From assembly GCF_001676155.1 (NCBI RefSeq), contig NZ_LZEW01000031.1, forward strand, positions 62,001 through 126,000: a DNA stretch of 64,000 nucleotides. Reading direction: 5' to 3'. The notes under the pieces are model-generated. The model saw only the letters and a list, made by a program, of their open reading frames with translations, was not told where the DNA came from and ran no database searches. This document shows, piece after piece, positions 1-11,360 of this stretch. The position numbers were made by a program, and so were the translations under genes. Every line of letters begins with the position of its first letter. The first letter of the stretch is position 1. The stretch comes from Morganella psychrotolerans (GTDB taxonomy: Bacteria > Pseudomonadota > Gammaproteobacteria > Enterobacterales > Enterobacteriaceae).

Positions 1-28
1 GTGGATATATCATCCGCTGTCTGAATAA

Positions 29-814
29 TCAGTCGCGTAAACGTTCCGGGTGGGTATAAATAGTTGCCCGCCCCTTTTTGCAGAAACCCACCAGTGTCAG
101 GCGGCAGCGTTTGGCGGTTTCAATCGCCAGGGTTGTCGGGGCGGAGACGGCAAATAAAATTTCTGCCCCGCACTGCGCACTTTTCTGCACCATTTCATAG
201 CTGGCGCGGCTGGAAACCAGCACCGCACCCTGTGTCCACTGTGCTTTTGCCCGCATTCCCAGCAATTTATCCAGCGCCACATGGCGACCCACATCTTCAC
301 ATCCGCCCAGCAATTCACCTTCCGGTGAGATCCACCCGGCGGCATGGGTACAGCCGGTCATTTTTCCGATTTCCTGTACCTGCGGCAACTGATTGAGCGC
401 CTCATCGAGGTGGCTCAGTGAAAATGTCTGAGTAAAATCAAGCTGTGTGACAGGGCGGAAAATCTCACTGATTTGCTCTGTACCGCAGATACCGCATCCG
501 GTACGTCCCGCCATATTACGGCGGCGATCTTTCAGTCCGGCAAAACGGCGTGACGATAATTCGACGTGGATCTCAAATCCGCCGTGGCAGGCATCCATAA
601 TATCAATACCGCGGATTTCATTGGCTGACTCAATGATCCCTTCGGAAAGTGAGAAGCCAATGGCGAAATCATCGAGGTTTTTCGGGCTGGCCATCATCAC
701 AACATGAGAAATGCCGTTATAAACCAGTGCAACCGGTGTTTCTTCTGCAACCCAGTCATCTTCGCTGTGTCCGATGGTTGTTTTTTTGTTGCACACTTGT
801 GAGGTGCGCACCAC
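29..814 (-). CDS. fdhD: Formate dehydrogenase sulfurtransferase FdhD
   Basis: FdhD takes sulfur from IscS and passes it to the molybdenum cofactor of formate dehydrogenases, a step needed for their activity. The 261-residue protein is close to E. coli FdhD in length. It has the conserved TGCGICG loop with the CxxC cysteines at about residues 107 and 110, the [10 protein letters not shown] start of the family, GCTHAAGW and [17 protein letters not shown]. It lies divergent from the formate dehydrogenase operon it serves, as in E. coli. The start is a GTG at 814 with no clear ribosome binding site; an ATG at 825 is out of frame, so the N-terminus is the least certain part. Function is assigned from family identity. 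Confidence 0.93.
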   Translation of the reverse strand: MVRTSQVCNKKTTIGHSEDDWVAEETPVALVYNGISHVVMMASPKNLDDFAIGFSLSEGIIESANEIRGIDIMDACHGGFEIHVELSSRRFAGLKDRRRNMAGRTGCGICGTEQISEIFRPVTQLDFTQTFSLSHLDEALNQLPQVQEIGKMTGCTHAAGWISPEGELLGGCEDVGRHVALDKLLGMRAKAQWTQGAVLVSSRASYEMVQKSAQCGAEILFAVSAPTTLAIETAKRCRLTLVGFCKKGRATIYTHPERLRD

Positions 815-1027
815 GAATTAGACATTTGTGTAACGAATTTATGGAATTAATGTCATCCATCAGATGAATTCCTGTAATTAATAATACATAATAATAGTAT
901 GGGTAAAAATTTTACACCATCCCGCAGGCAATGAACCTGATCGCACCATCGTGTGCGGATAAAAAAAGAAAGTTCGCTGTTTTATATTTTACAGCGACAT
1001 AAGAGCAATGTAACAAAGGAGATCCCC
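815..1027. promoter_or_regulatory. fdhD / fdoG divergent intergenic region
   Basis: This 213-bp AT-rich spacer must hold promoters for both fdhD and fdoGHI. A TAATAATAGTATGG stretch near 888-902 could contain a -10 element. I looked for an FNR-like TTGAT-N4-ATCAA site and saw none, which would fit the constitutive FdoGHI type rather than the nitrate-induced FdnGHI type. A short hairpin (CGCAC / GTGCG) lies near 944-957. AAAGGAG at 1016-1022 is a strong ribosome binding site for fdoG. Confidence 0.4.
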
Positions 1028-4000
1028 ATGCAAGTCAGCAGAAGGCAGTTCTTTAAGATCTGCGCTGGCGGTATGGCGGGAACGACAGCAGCGGCACTGG
1101 GCTTCGCCCCGTCAGTCGCTATTGCCGGCTCACGTCAATATAAGCTTTTGCGCGCACGTGAAACCCGAAATACCTGCACATACTGTTCTGTCGGTTGCGG
1201 GCTGTTAATGTACAGCCTGGGCGACGGAGCGAAAAACGCCAAAGAATCTATTTTCCACATTGAAGGTGACCCGGATCATCCGGTTAACCGTGGTGCGCTG
1301 TGCCCGAAAGGTGCGGGGCTTATTGACTTTATTCACAGTGAAAGCCGTCTTAAATACCCTGAGGTTCGTGAAGCGGGTACTAACGAGTGGAAGCGTATTT
1401 CGTGGAACGAGGCGTTTGATCGCATCGCACGATTGATTAAAGACGACCGCGATAACAACTTTATTGAAAAAAACAGCGATGGCGTCACCGTCAACCGCTG
1501 GTTAACCACCGGGATGCTGTGTGCGTCCGCAGCCAGTAATGAAACCGGTTTTGTCACCCAGAAATTTTCCCGCGCCCTCGGCATGCTTGCCGTGGATAAC
1601 CAGGCGCGTGTCTGACACGGACCAACGGTAGCAAGTCTTGCTCCAACGTTTGGTCGCGGTGCGATGACCAACCACTGGGTTGATATTAAAAATGCCAACC
1701 TTGTTGTTGTTATGGGCGGAAACGCCGCTGAAGCGCATCCGGTGGGATTCCGCTGGGCGATGGAAGCCAAAATTCATAACAACGCCAAATTGATCGTGAT
1801 TGACCCGCGCTTTACCCGTACGGCGGCGGTGGCTGATTTTTATACGCCAATCCGTCCCGGAACAGATATCGCGTTCCTGTCAGGTGTGATTAAGTACCTG
1901 ATGGAAAATGAAAAAATTAACCGTGAATATGTTGAGGCGTATACCAACGCCAGCCTTATCGTGCGTGAAGATTACGCATTCGATAACGGACTTTTCAGTG
2001 GTTATGACGCCGAAAAACGTCAGTATGATAAAACCACCTGGAACTATGAGCTGGATGAAAACGGATTTGCGAAACGGGATACCACGTTACAGGATCCGCG
2101 CTGCGTCTGGAATCTGCTGAAAGAGCACGTCAGCCGCTATACGCCGGATGTTGTCACCAATATCTGCGGAACGCCGAAAGAGGACTTCCTGAAAGTCTGT
2201 GAATATATCGGCGAAACCAGCGCGAAAGACAAAACCGCCTCTTTCCTGTACGCACTGGGCTGGACACAGCATACGGTGGGCGCACAGAACATCCGTACCA
2301 TGGCGATGATCCAGTTGCTGCTGGGTAATATGGGGATGCTGGGCGGTGGTGTGAATGCGCTGCGCGGTCACTCCAATATTCAGGGATTAACTGATCTCGG
2401 TCTGTTGTCGCAGAGCCTGCCGGGCTATCTGACGTTGCCGTCTGATAAACAAACAACCATTGAAACCTATCTGGCGGCGAACACGCCGAAGCCGACGGTC
2501 CCGGGTCAGGTGAACTACTGGGGCAACTATCCTAAGTTCTTTGTCAGCCTGATGAAAACGTTCTATGGTGATAAAGCGCAGAAAGAGAACAGTTGGGGCT
2601 TTGACTGGCTGCCTAAGTGGGATCAGGGTTATGACGTGCTGCGTTATTTCGAGATGATGGATAAAGGGGAAGTCAACGGCTACATCTGCCAGGGCTTTAA
2701 CCCGTTAGCGTCATTCCCGAATAAAAACAAAGTCGTTAAAGCACTGTCAAAACTGAAATTCCTGATAACGGTTGATCCGCTGAACACCGAAACCGCCAAC
2801 TTCTGGCAGAATCACGGCGAAATCAATGATGTTGACCCCGCTCAAATTCAGACTACGGTGTTCCGTCTGCCATCCTGCTGTTTTGCTGAGGAAAATGGTT
2901 CAATCGTCAACTCAGCGCGCTGGTTGCAGTGGCACTGGAAGGGGGCGGATGCCCCGGGCGAAGCGATCAGTGACGGTGAAATTCTGTCAGGTGTTTTCCA
3001 TCGCGTCCGTAAGTTGTATGAGTCGGAAGGCGGTAAGGTGCCTGAGCAGGTTCTGAACATGACCTGGGATTACTTCGACAGCGACAATCCGACGCCGGAA
3101 GAAGTGGCACAGGAGAGTAATGGTCTGGCACTGGTTGATCTGAAAGATGCTGACGGCAATGTGATTGTGAAGAAAGGGGAGCAACTGACCTCGTTTGCAC
3201 AATTACGTGACGACGGCACAACGGCAAGCGGATGCTGGATTTTTGCCGGCAGCTGGACACCGCAGGGTAACCAGATGGCGCGCCGTGATAATGCCGATCC
3301 GACCGGGCTGGGTAATACCCTTGGCTGGGCGTGGGCATGGCCGCTGAACCGTCGTGTGATTTACAACCGTGCATCAGCAGACCCTGCGGGTAAACCGTGG
3401 GATCCGAAGCGTCAGATTCTGGAATGGAACGGCAGTAAATGGACAGGGATGGATGTGCCGGATTACAGCAATGCTGCGCCGGATTCAGATGTCGGTCCGT
3501 TTATCATGCAGCCGGAAGGTATGGGTCGCCTGTTTGCTATCGATAAGATGGCGGAAGGTCCTTTCCCTGAGCACTATGAGCCGATTGAAACACCGCTCGA
3601 TACTAACCCGCTGCATCCGGATGTGGTGTCTAATCCGGCAGCCCGTGTCTTTAAAGATGACTGGGCGCAGATGGGTAAAGCGACGGAGTTCCCGTATGTC
3701 GGAACAACCTATCGTCTGACAGAGCACTTCCACTACTGGACAAAACACGCACTGTTAAATGCTATTACTCAGCCGCAGCAGTTTATCGAAATTGGTGAAC
3801 GTCTGGCGAACGAGAAAGGCATTGTGCAGGGCGATACAGTGAAAGTCAGCTCCAAACGCGGCTATATCAAAGCCAAAGCGGTGGTGACCAAACGTATCCG
3901 GACGCTGGATGTGGATGGTAAAAAAGTGGATACCATCGGTATTCCTATCCACTGGGGTTTTGAAGGTGTGGCAGTGAAAGGCTTTCTTGCCAATACACTG

Positions 4001-4075
4001 ACACCGTTTGTCGGGGATGCAAATACCCAGACGCCGGAATTTAAAGCCTTCCTGGTTAATGTGGAAAAGGTGTAA
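1028..4075 (+). CDS. fdoG: Formate dehydrogenase alpha subunit, selenoprotein FdoG
   Basis: This is the catalytic subunit of membrane-bound formate dehydrogenase: it oxidises formate to CO2 in the periplasm and passes electrons through FdoH to FdoI and quinone. The gene reads through an in-frame TGA at 1613-1615, encoding selenocysteine at residue 196 in the context ARV-U-HGPT, the same position as in E. coli FdoG. Total length is 1015 residues. The N-terminus carries a twin-arginine signal (SRRQFFK), and the 4Fe-4S ligands begin CTYCSVGC at about residues 50-57. The sequence resembles FdoG more than FdnG. The start follows AAAGGAG with good spacing. It is first in the operon with fdoH and fdoI; the dedicated selA and selB lie 3 kb downstream. 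Confidence 0.97.
1613..1654 (+). promoter_or_regulatory. Bacterial SECIS element of fdoG
   Basis: Immediately after the UGA, the RNA can fold with an outer stem ACCAACG / CGTTTGGT and an upper stem GGTAGCAAG / TTGCTCC around a very short loop containing GTCT. Bacterial SECIS hairpins sit just 3' of the UGA inside the coding region and are bound by SelB domain IV. The fold is inferred by eye; the position and the homologous residues around it match known formate dehydrogenase SECIS elements. Confidence 0.8.
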
Positions 4076-4086
4076 GGAGATAAATT

Positions 4087-5029
4087 ATGTCAATGCAATC
4101 ACAGGACATTATTCGTCGCTCGGCCACCAATTCCCTGACCCCCCGCGCCTCAGGTGCGGGATTTTAAGGAAGAGGTTGCGAAGCTTATCGATGTCACCAC
4201 CTGTATCGGCTGTAAAGCCTGTCAGGTGGCGTGTTCGGAGTGGAATGATATCCGGGATACCATCGGGACGAATGTGGGTGTGTATGATAACCCGCAGGAT
4301 CTGACCGCCAAATCCTGGACCGTCATGCGTTTCTCCGAAGTGGAAGAGAACGGTAAATTTGAATGGCTTATCCGCAAAGATGGCTGCATGCACTGCGCAG
4401 ATCCGGGCTGTCTGAAAGCCTGTCCGGCGGAAGGCGCAATCATTCAGTATGCGAATGGTATTGTCGATTTTCAGTCTGAGCACTGTATCGGCTGTGGTTA
4501 CTGCATCGCCGGGTGTCCGTTTGATGTGCCGCGCATGAATAAAGACGACAACCGCGTGTACAAATGTACGCTGTGTGTCGACCGCGTTGATGTGGGTCAG
4601 GAGCCTGCCTGTGTGAAAACCTGTCCGACCGGGGCGATTCATTTTGGCTCGAAAGAGGATATGCAGGCGCTGGCGGGTGATCGCGTTATCGATCTGAAAA
4701 GCCGTGGTTATGAGAACGCCGGTTTGTATGATCCGCAGGGTGTCGGCGGTACGCACGTTATGTATGTGCTGCATCATGCCAACAAACCGCAGCTGTATCA
4801 TGGTCTGCCGGAGAATCCGGAGATCAGTGCGACAGTGAAATTCTGGAAAGGCGCGTGGAAACCACTGGCAGCAGTTGGTTTTGCGGCAACCTTTGCGGCG
4901 GCAATCTTCCACTATGTTGGTATCGGGCCTAACCGGGTATCAAAACGTGAGGAAGAAGAGGCTCTGAAGGATATTCAGGATGTTCCGGCAAAGACTGAGC
5001 AATCAGCAGGTCAGGAGGAGCAGAAATAA
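4087..5029 (+). CDS. fdoH: Formate dehydrogenase beta (Fe-S) subunit FdoH, frame broken in a C run
   Basis: FdoH is the electron-transfer subunit with four 4Fe-4S clusters and one C-terminal membrane helix. It begins at ATG 4087 ([18 protein letters not shown]), 11 nt after fdoG. The frame is lost at a run of six C at 4139-4144; with five C it continues in register as [15 protein letters not shown], exactly the length of E. coli FdoH. After the break there are cysteine groups [35 protein letters not shown] and CTLCVDRV, and a hydrophobic segment [20 protein letters not shown] near the C-terminus. The stop overlaps the fdoI start (TAATG). A GTG at 4154 could start the downstream frame, but this would drop the conserved N-terminus. 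I read this as an assembly error, not a pseudogene. Confidence 0.93.
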
Positions 5030-5679
5030 TGCAACAGGATGATAAAGAAAAAATTATCCGCCACAAACCCATTGCGCGCATCAATCACTGGGCGGTGGTT
5101 ATTTGTTTTCTGTTCGTGGCTATCAGCGGGCTGGGATTCTTTTTCCCGTCCCTTAACTGGTTTATGAACATTCTGGGTACGCCGCAGTTATCACGACTTC
5201 TGCACCCGTTTGTCGGTGTGGTGATGTTCTTATTGTTTGTGTTTATGTTTTTCCGTTATTTCAAACACAACTTTATCAATCGTGATGACATTGAATGGGC
5301 GAAGAAGATCGGCAAAGTCATGAAAAATGAGGAAGCCGGGGATGTCGGTCAGTATAACTTCGGTCAGAAAGGGGTTTACTGGGTTGCCAGCATCTGTCTG
5401 TTCCTGCTTCTGCTCAGTGGCATTGTTATCTGGCGTCCTTACTTTGCGGAGTATTTTTCTATTCCGGTTATCCGTATCGCGTTGCTCGTGCATTCCATCT
5501 CAGCAATTGGTCTGATTATCACCATTATTGTCCATGCCTATGCGGCAATCTGGGTGAAGGGATCGGTTCGTGCGATGACGGAAGGCTGGGTGACACGCGG
5601 CTGGGCGAAGAAACATCACCCGCGCTGGTATCGTGAAATTGTGGCAAAAGAGCGCGAAGACGACAAAAAAGGTCAGTAA
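5029..5679 (+). CDS. fdoI: Formate dehydrogenase cytochrome b556 gamma subunit FdoI
   Basis: A 216-residue membrane protein with four hydrophobic segments (about residues 20-40, 55-75, 115-135 and 150-172) and histidines placed as in the haem b ligands of FdnI/FdoI (INHW near residue 20, LLHP near 58, LLVH and IIVHAYAA in the last helix). It takes electrons from FdoH, reduces quinone and anchors the complex to the inner membrane. It overlaps the fdoH stop by one base, so the three subunits are translationally coupled. A strong terminator follows. Confidence 0.95.
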   Translation: MQQDDKEKIIRHKPIARINHWAVVICFLFVAISGLGFFFPSLNWFMNILGTPQLSRLLHPFVGVVMFLLFVFMFFRYFKHNFINRDDIEWAKKIGKVMKNEEAGDVGQYNFGQKGVYWVASICLFLLLLSGIVIWRPYFAEYFSIPVIRIALLVHSISAIGLIITIIVHAYAAIWVKGSVRAMTEGWVTRGWAKKHHPRWYREIVAKEREDDKKGQ

Positions 5680-5710
5680 CCTGTCCGGTTTATATCGCGT
5701 GACTATTCAG

Positions 5711-5734
5711 AAGGCAGGGATCTCCCTGCCTTTT
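5711..5734 (+). terminator. Rho-independent terminator of fdoGHI
   Basis: A 10-bp perfect stem, AAGGCAGGGA (5711-5720) and TCCCTGCCTT (5723-5732), is followed by a short T run. It separates the structural genes from fdhE, which must have its own promoter in 5735-5818 or depend on readthrough. Confidence 0.85.
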
Positions 5735-5818
5735 CGACATTTTAAGGCAGTCGGTTCATAATAGGGTTTTATTTGCCGGACCGGCTTATCCTCTCCATTT
5801 AGAAGAAGAGCAATTATA

Positions 5819-6745
5819 ATGAGTATCCGAATTGTATCCAAAGAAGAGCTGGGACAGGCTCAGAAAAGTGAAAAAGGGATTGGCTTTATCCCCGCAGTTT
5901 TATTTCCTAATCTGAAAAATTTATATCAGCGCCGTGCTGAGCGTTTTGATCAACTGGCAAAAGATAATCCGTTTGCAGATTACCTTGAATTTGCGGCAGA
6001 AATTACCCGTGCACAGCAAAAAGCGTTGTATGACAATCCGCTTGAAATGGATATGGACGCGCTGATGGCAACGAATAAACCGGGCAAAGCACTGCTCGAT
6101 TGCCGTACTTTTGAGCGCACCGCACACTGGCGTAAACTGCTGAAAAGCATTATTGCCGAGCTTTTGCCGGTTGCTCCGGAGCACACCCGCCCGACCCTGG
6201 AAAATCTGGAAAAAGCCTCTGAAAATGAGCTGGAAGATATGGCAACCGCGCTGTTTAATCAGACATTTTCTGCGGTATCGCCGGATAAATCTGTGTTTAT
6301 CTGGGCGGCGTTATCTCTTTACTGGGCACAAATGGCGACCGCTATTCCGGGTAAAGGCCGTGAAGAGTACGGCGAGCACCGCCAGTTCTGTCCTGTCTGT
6401 GCCGCGATGCCGGTTTCCGGGGTTATCCAGATAGGCTCTACCCAGGGATTACGCTATCTGCACTGCGGATTATGTGAGACTGAGTGGCATGTGGTCCGTA
6501 TCAAGTGTACAAATTGTGAACAGACCCGTGATCTGAACTACTGGTCACTGGACAGTGAACAGGCCGCTGTGAAAGCAGAAAGCTGCGGTGACTGCGGCAG
6601 CTACCTGAAAATTCTGTCTCAGGAAAAAGATGTCAATGTTGATGCGGTAGCAGATGACCTGGCAACCCTGGTTCTGGATGCCCGTATGGAAGAAGAAGAC
6701 TTTGCCCGCAGCAGTATCAACCCGTTCCTGTTCCCGAACGAATAA
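5819..6745 (+). CDS. fdhE: Formate dehydrogenase accessory protein FdhE
   Basis: FdhE is a cytoplasmic chaperone-like protein needed to mature respiratory formate dehydrogenases; it is a rubredoxin-like iron protein that binds the catalytic subunit. The 308-residue product has the expected four paired-cysteine sites in its C-terminal half: CPVC, CGLCE, CTNCE and CGDCG (about residues 192-258). It lies downstream of fdoGHI and upstream of selA on the same strand. The start at ATG 5819 follows AGAAGAAGAG. Confidence 0.95.
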   Translation: MSIRIVSKEELGQAQKSEKGIGFIPAVLFPNLKNLYQRRAERFDQLAKDNPFADYLEFAAEITRAQQKALYDNPLEMDMDALMATNKPGKALLDCRTFERTAHWRKLLKSIIAELLPVAPEHTRPTLENLEKASENELEDMATALFNQTFSAVSPDKSVFIWAALSLYWAQMATAIPGKGREEYGEHRQFCPVCAAMPVSGVIQIGSTQGLRYLHCGLCETEWHVVRIKCTNCEQTRDLNYWSLDSEQAAVKAESCGDCGSYLKILSQEKDVNVDAVADDLATLVLDARMEEEDFARSSINPFLFPNE

Positions 6746-6778
6746 ATCAGTCCGTCATTATCACGAAGTGAGCCCGCT

Positions 6779-8161
6779 ATGAATGAACGTGCGTTATACA
6801 GTCAGATACCCGCTATCGACGGATTACTCCGTGAAGACGGCATTGCAGCCCCGGTCGCGTTATACGGACAGACGTATATCGTCAGTGTGCTGCGGGAGAT
6901 GCAGGATGACGCGCGCGGCTCAATTCGTGATAAGCAACAGTTACCGGACTGGCACAGTGGCTGGGCGGATGAGTTATCCCGCCGTGTGGACAGTGAACGG
7001 GAAGCATTGCAACCGGTCATCAACCTGACCGGCACTGTGCTGCATACCAATCTGGGGCGTGCATTACAGGCGGAAGCGGCAATTGAAGCTGTTACCAACG
7101 CAATGCGCTACCCGGTGACACTGGAATATTCACTGGATGATGCCGGGCGCGGGCACCGCGACAGTGTTGTCGCAGAGCGTCTGTGCCAGCTGACCGGCGC
7201 AGAAGCTGCCTGTATCGTCAATAATAATGCCGCAGCAGTACTGCTTGTGCTCGCAACAATGGCAGCCGGGCGGGAAGTGATAGTTTCCCGTGGTGAGCTG
7301 GTGGAGATCGGTGGTGCCTTCCGTGTGCCTGAAGTCATGAGCCAGGCGGGATGCAGGTTGGTTGAGGTCGGCACCACAAACAGAACGCATCTGCGCGATT
7401 ATCAACATGCCATCAGTGAGCAGACGGCACTGCTGATGAAGGTTCACACCAGCAATTATCACATCGAAGGTTTTACAGCTGAAGTGAATGGTCAGGAATT
7501 GGCGGCTCTCGGATTGGCGCATGCGGTTCCGACCGTGATTGATCTCGGCAGCGGTGCGCTTATCGACATGACTCAGTGGGGGTTGCCGGAAGAGCCGATG
7601 CCGCAGCGTTATCTGGAGCAGGGCATTGATATTGTGACATTCTCCGGTGATAAATTACTGGGCGGTCCGCAGGCGGGGATTATCCTCGGCAAAAAAGAGT
7701 GGATTGATGCTATTCAGCAGCATCCGCTCAAACGTGCCCTGCGCGCAGATAAAATGACACTGGCGGCACTGGATGCCACGCTGCGTCTGTACCGTCGCCC
7801 GGAAAAACTGGCTCAGACATTACCGTCATTGCGGTTACTTACCCGATCCGCTGACGATATTTATGATATGGCACAACGGCTTTTACCGAAAATTCAGGCA
7901 TATTATGGTGATGACTGGGTGATTCGTACAGAACCCTGCTCGTCGCAGATAGGCAGCGGCTCTCTGCCGGTGGAACGACTGGCGGGCTGGGCGCTGACGT
8001 TTACCCCGCAAAACGGAAAAGGCAGCGCCTTAGCCACCCTGACGCAATCTCACCGCCGGTTAGCCACACCGGTTATCGGGCGGGTGAATGACGGGCGTCT
8101 GTGGTGGGATCTGCGCTGCCTTGAAGATGAAAACCGACTTTTACAGGCGCTGTTACCATGA
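6779..8161 (+). CDS. selA: L-seryl-tRNA(Sec) selenium transferase SelA
   Basis: SelA converts Ser-tRNA(Sec) to Sec-tRNA(Sec) using selenophosphate. It is PLP dependent, and the motif [12 protein letters not shown] places the PLP lysine at residue 292. It has 460 residues against 463 in E. coli. The segment [14 protein letters not shown] near residue 81 is also typical. The stop overlaps the selB start in ATGA, so the two are translationally coupled. The placement directly after a selenoprotein operon is informative: the Sec machinery and its main client sit together. selC (tRNA-Sec) and selD are not in this window. Confidence 0.97.
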   Translation: MNERALYSQIPAIDGLLREDGIAAPVALYGQTYIVSVLREMQDDARGSIRDKQQLPDWHSGWADELSRRVDSEREALQPVINLTGTVLHTNLGRALQAEAAIEAVTNAMRYPVTLEYSLDDAGRGHRDSVVAERLCQLTGAEAACIVNNNAAAVLLVLATMAAGREVIVSRGELVEIGGAFRVPEVMSQAGCRLVEVGTTNRTHLRDYQHAISEQTALLMKVHTSNYHIEGFTAEVNGQELAALGLAHAVPTVIDLGSGALIDMTQWGLPEEPMPQRYLEQGIDIVTFSGDKLLGGPQAGIILGKKEWIDAIQQHPLKRALRADKMTLAALDATLRLYRRPEKLAQTLPSLRLLTRSADDIYDMAQRLLPKIQAYYGDDWVIRTEPCSSQIGSGSLPVERLAGWALTFTPQNGKGSALATLTQSHRRLATPVIGRVNDGRLWWDLRCLEDENRLLQALLP

Positions 8162-10020
8162 TTTTTGCAACGGCCGGTCACGTTGACCACGGAAAAACTG
8201 CTCTGATTCAGGCTGTTACCGGAGTAGACACCACTCATTTGCCGGAAGAAAAAAAGCGCGGCATGACAATCGACCTCGGCTACGCTTACTGGCCGCAGGA
8301 TGATGATACCGTTATCGGATTTGTGGATGTCCCGGGACATGAAAAGTTTCTCGGCAATATGTTGGCCGGTATCGGCGGGATCCGCCATATTCTGCTGATT
8401 ATTGCCTGTGACGATGGCGTGATGGCACAAACCCGCGAACACCTGGCTATTCTGCGCCTGGCGGGACGTCCGCAGCTTTCTGTTGTTCTGACCAAGGCCG
8501 ATCGTGTTGAAGCCGCGCGAATTGAAGAAGTGCGCCTGCAGATATCTGAATTGCTGTTATCAGAAGGCTGGCCGGAAAGCCCGGTCTTTGTCACCTCATC
8601 ACAGACAGGAGAGGGGCTTGATGCTCTGCGCGCGCATCTGCGCCTGCATCATCAGCAGCAATCGTCTGACAGCCGGACAGAAAAACGTTTCCGCATGGCA
8701 ATTGACCGGGTTTTCAGTGTCAAAGGTGCGGGATTGGTTGTTACCGGCACGGCACTGGCCGGGCGTATCAGTACCGGCGATACCTTGTGGGTAACCGGTA
8801 GCGATAAACCGGTTCGTGTGCGCGGCATTCATGCACAGAACCGCGCGCAGGCACAGGCGCAGGCAGGTGATCGCGTTGCCATCAATCTGAGCGGTGATGT
8901 CAGTAAAGAAACGGTATCCCGTGGTGACTGGCTGCTGAGTGAAAAACCGGTACAGGCAGCACATCGCGTGCTGGCTGAAATTGAATCGGACGAAGGGCTG
9001 AAAAGCTGGCAGCCGGTTCATATCCATCATGGTGCGAGCCATATTACCGGGCGTGTTTCACTGATCAGTGAAGAGAATACCCGTCCGTTGCTGGCTGAAA
9101 TTACGCTTGATACCCCGCTCTGGCTGGCGGAAGAAGACCGGCTTATCCTGCGGGACATCAGTGCGCAGCGTACTCTTGCCGGGGCGCGGGTGTTAAATCT
9201 GTACTCTCCGCGTCGCGGAAAACGTCGCCCGGAATTTCTGACATCGCTGTCTGAGCGGGCGGCGGCACTGGATGACAAGGCGGTTTTACTGTGTGAACTG
9301 CCGCGCGGGGAAGTCTCTCTGCCTGTTTTCGCGTGGGCGCGGCAACTGACAGCAGAAAAACTGACGGCCTGTACAGACGGGCTGAATTTACTGATTCATG
9401 ATGGGATTGCACTTTCCGCGCAGCGTGTTGAAACGGCAAAAGCTATCCTGCTCGCGACATTGGCGGATTATCATCAGGCTCACAGTGACCAGATGGGCGT
9501 CGGACGTGAACGCCTGAAACGGATGGCACTGCCGACATTATCAGATGCCGTTGTTTTCCCGGTGATCGCACAATTGCTTACGGAACAATTAATTGTCCGG
9601 ACACGGGGCTGGCTGCATCTGCCGGGACACGGATTAGCATTTGATCCGGCGCAGGAGCAGCTCTGGCGCAGCGCAGAGCCTTTGTTTCAGCCGGAACCAT
9701 GGTGGGTACGGGACCTGGCAATCAAACTGGGTATTGATGAAACTACTATCCGGCAATTTCTGAAAAAAGCCGCACAATTAGGTCACATTATGGCTATTGT
9801 GCCCGATCGCTATTATCATCGGGGACAAATCACCGAATTTGCGCAGGTTATCCGTACTTATAATCAATCACATGATGAAGGTATTGGTGCAGCACAGTTT
9901 CGTGACCAGTATGGTATGGGACGTAAACTCGCAGTACAAATTCTGGAATTCTTTGACCGCACAGGCTTTACCCGTCGCAGAGGCGACAGGCATGTTCTGC
10001 GGGATGAAGGACTCTTTTAA
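8158..10020 (+). CDS. selB: Selenocysteine-specific elongation factor SelB
   Basis: SelB delivers Sec-tRNA to UGA codons by binding GTP, the tRNA and the SECIS hairpin. Its G domain motifs are GHVDHGKT (residues 7-14), DVPGHEKF and TKAD. They are followed by EF-Tu-like beta-barrel domains and a C-terminal half of winged-helix repeats that bind the SECIS. Length is 620 residues, near the E. coli 614. The ATG overlaps the selA stop by 4 nt. No terminator hairpin of the usual kind follows; an ERIC-family element lies 15 nt downstream. Confidence 0.96.
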   Translation: MIFATAGHVDHGKTALIQAVTGVDTTHLPEEKKRGMTIDLGYAYWPQDDDTVIGFVDVPGHEKFLGNMLAGIGGIRHILLIIACDDGVMAQTREHLAILRLAGRPQLSVVLTKADRVEAARIEEVRLQISELLLSEGWPESPVFVTSSQTGEGLDALRAHLRLHHQQQSSDSRTEKRFRMAIDRVFSVKGAGLVVTGTALAGRISTGDTLWVTGSDKPVRVRGIHAQNRAQAQAQAGDRVAINLSGDVSKETVSRGDWLLSEKPVQAAHRVLAEIESDEGLKSWQPVHIHHGASHITGRVSLISEENTRPLLAEITLDTPLWLAEEDRLILRDISAQRTLAGARVLNLYSPRRGKRRPEFLTSLSERAAALDDKAVLLCELPRGEVSLPVFAWARQLTAEKLTACTDGLNLLIHDGIALSAQRVETAKAILLATLADYHQAHSDQMGVGRERLKRMALPTLSDAVVFPVIAQLLTEQLIVRTRGWLHLPGHGLAFDPAQEQLWRSAEPLFQPEPWWVRDLAIKLGIDETTIRQFLKKAAQLGHIMAIVPDRYYHRGQITEFAQVIRTYNQSHDEGIGAAQFRDQYGMGRKLAVQILEFFDRTGFTRRRGDRHVLRDEGLF

Positions 10021-10035
10021 ATATATTATTCAACT

Positions 10036-10158
10036 GTACCCGTCATACGCCGGGATGCTGTTTACTACGCTCAGTTTGGCCGGGTCACATAGTTCAGCTA
10101 TGTGACCTGCCTGTCTTCGCTTATCGCCTGACATGCATCCTGAATTATTCAGGGTATA
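10036..10158. repeat. ERIC-family repeat, divergent copy
   Basis: About 123 bp with ERIC-like ends (GTACCCGTCATAC at the left, GAATTATTCAGGGTATA at the right) and a central palindrome: GGTCACATAG at 10083-10092 and CTATGTGACC at 10098-10107, 10 bp with a 5-nt loop. Its arms differ from the other copies here and are nearer to classical E. coli ERIC. It lies between selB and the next gene and could act as an RNA hairpin in a selB readthrough transcript. Confidence 0.75.
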
Positions 10159-10194
10159 TATTTATCTCGCTGAGAAAGGATTTTCGGAGAATAA

Positions 10195-11352
10195 ATGGAT
10201 ATGGAAAATGATGTATTAAATGAAATCAGGGAATTGATTAATCAGAATTTTTGTCAGTATTATGGTGTCAGTACAGCAACTGTCCGGGATAATGCGGTTT
10301 GTTTCACTATTACTAATGATTTATTCAGTGTTTTACTTCTGATTGATACTTCTCACTGTATTGATATGGTATTTTCCTCACCAGAGAATAATACAGTTGT
10401 TGGTATACATTCCGGGATTACACTTAATAACCGGACAACAATTTATAAAGATAAAAAAGCGGTAACTATTTTCTTACCGTTACACTCTTCGGAATTAAAA
10501 ATAGTTTTAAAAGAGATTATTGATTATTTTATCTCTGCGTATAACCAGGCTCGTAATAATTATTATCTGGAAAATATTAAAAAGAGTAATGACAATATTT
10601 GTTTCCTGCTGAAGGAGAAACTCCGGCAGGATACAATGGAAGATATGCGGCTCTTTATGAAGGGCCGGCAGCTTTCCATGCTGGATACATTAAAAGCCCT
10701 TGCAGGGAAAAACCTCAGTTTGAGCCGTTTCGGCGATGGTGAGATTACTTGCCTGATAACCGATCATGGTTTTGATTTTCAGGAGCATAGCTGGAAATTA
10801 ATGAATGAGTTACGGGATATCTGTCGTCATAACAGAAATACACTGGTGTGTTTTCCGGGAATAAAACCGGAAGATCCGTTCTGGAATAGTTTTTGGTCTG
10901 CATCCTGGAAAAAATGTAAAGTATTTCTTGATGACCAGTTTGTTATCGGTAATTCGATGGTTTCACGGATAGATATTTTTAATTTTCACGGACAGGAAGC
11001 GGTCACATTATGGAAAGATCTCTGGGACGGAAAATCGGTTTGTTTTGTCTCCGGAAAGAATTCACGGTTTGACCCGGAACATATATTGTTTTCCAATATA
11101 AAATCAGGATCACTTATTCTGTCAGAAAACAGAAATGCGTATAGTGATATCGACAGAGTATTTGAATCCTGTATGGCAATACCGGATACGGATATATTTC
11201 TGATTGCGCTTGGTGTCACCGGAACAATATTATCATCCCGTCTGGCAGGAGCAGGGAAAAAAGCATTGGATATTGGTCATCTGACTAATTGTTATGACCA
11301 GGTTTTTCTGGGTAAACCTGTACCGGAAAAGTTAAATCCGGGCTGGTTATAA
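10195..11352 (+). CDS. GT-D fold glycosyltransferase (DUF1792 family) with N-terminal extension
   Basis: The C-terminal part of this 385-residue protein matches the GT-D/DUF1792 family first described in streptococcal glycoprotein biosynthesis: LSLSRFGDGEITCL near residue 175 carries the DxE-type metal motif, and LGVTGTILSSRLAGAGKKALDIGH near residue 340 matches the family C-terminal motif (LGxTxxxL...ALDIGH). The first 130 or so residues are unrelated and unrecognised. Its codons are AT-rich compared with selB, suggesting acquisition. CGGAG lies 7 nt before ATG 10195; an ATG at 10201 is also possible. The acceptor is unknown, and no nearby gene makes one. It is flanked by an ERIC element and a bidirectional terminator, so it is a single-gene unit. 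Confidence 0.7.
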   Translation: MDMENDVLNEIRELINQNFCQYYGVSTATVRDNAVCFTITNDLFSVLLLIDTSHCIDMVFSSPENNTVVGIHSGITLNNRTTIYKDKKAVTIFLPLHSSELKIVLKEIIDYFISAYNQARNNYYLENIKKSNDNICFLLKEKLRQDTMEDMRLFMKGRQLSMLDTLKALAGKNLSLSRFGDGEITCLITDHGFDFQEHSWKLMNELRDICRHNRNTLVCFPGIKPEDPFWNSFWSASWKKCKVFLDDQFVIGNSMVSRIDIFNFHGQEAVTLWKDLWDGKSVCFVSGKNSRFDPEHILFSNIKSGSLILSENRNAYSDIDRVFESCMAIPDTDIFLIALGVTGTILSSRLAGAGKKALDIGHLTNCYDQVFLGKPVPEKLNPGWL

Positions 11353-11360
11353 TAATTCAG

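Noticed and set aside
1028-1615. fdoG truncated by a premature stop at 1613
   Set aside because: The TGA is at the known selenocysteine position with a SECIS-like hairpin, and selA/selB are adjacent.
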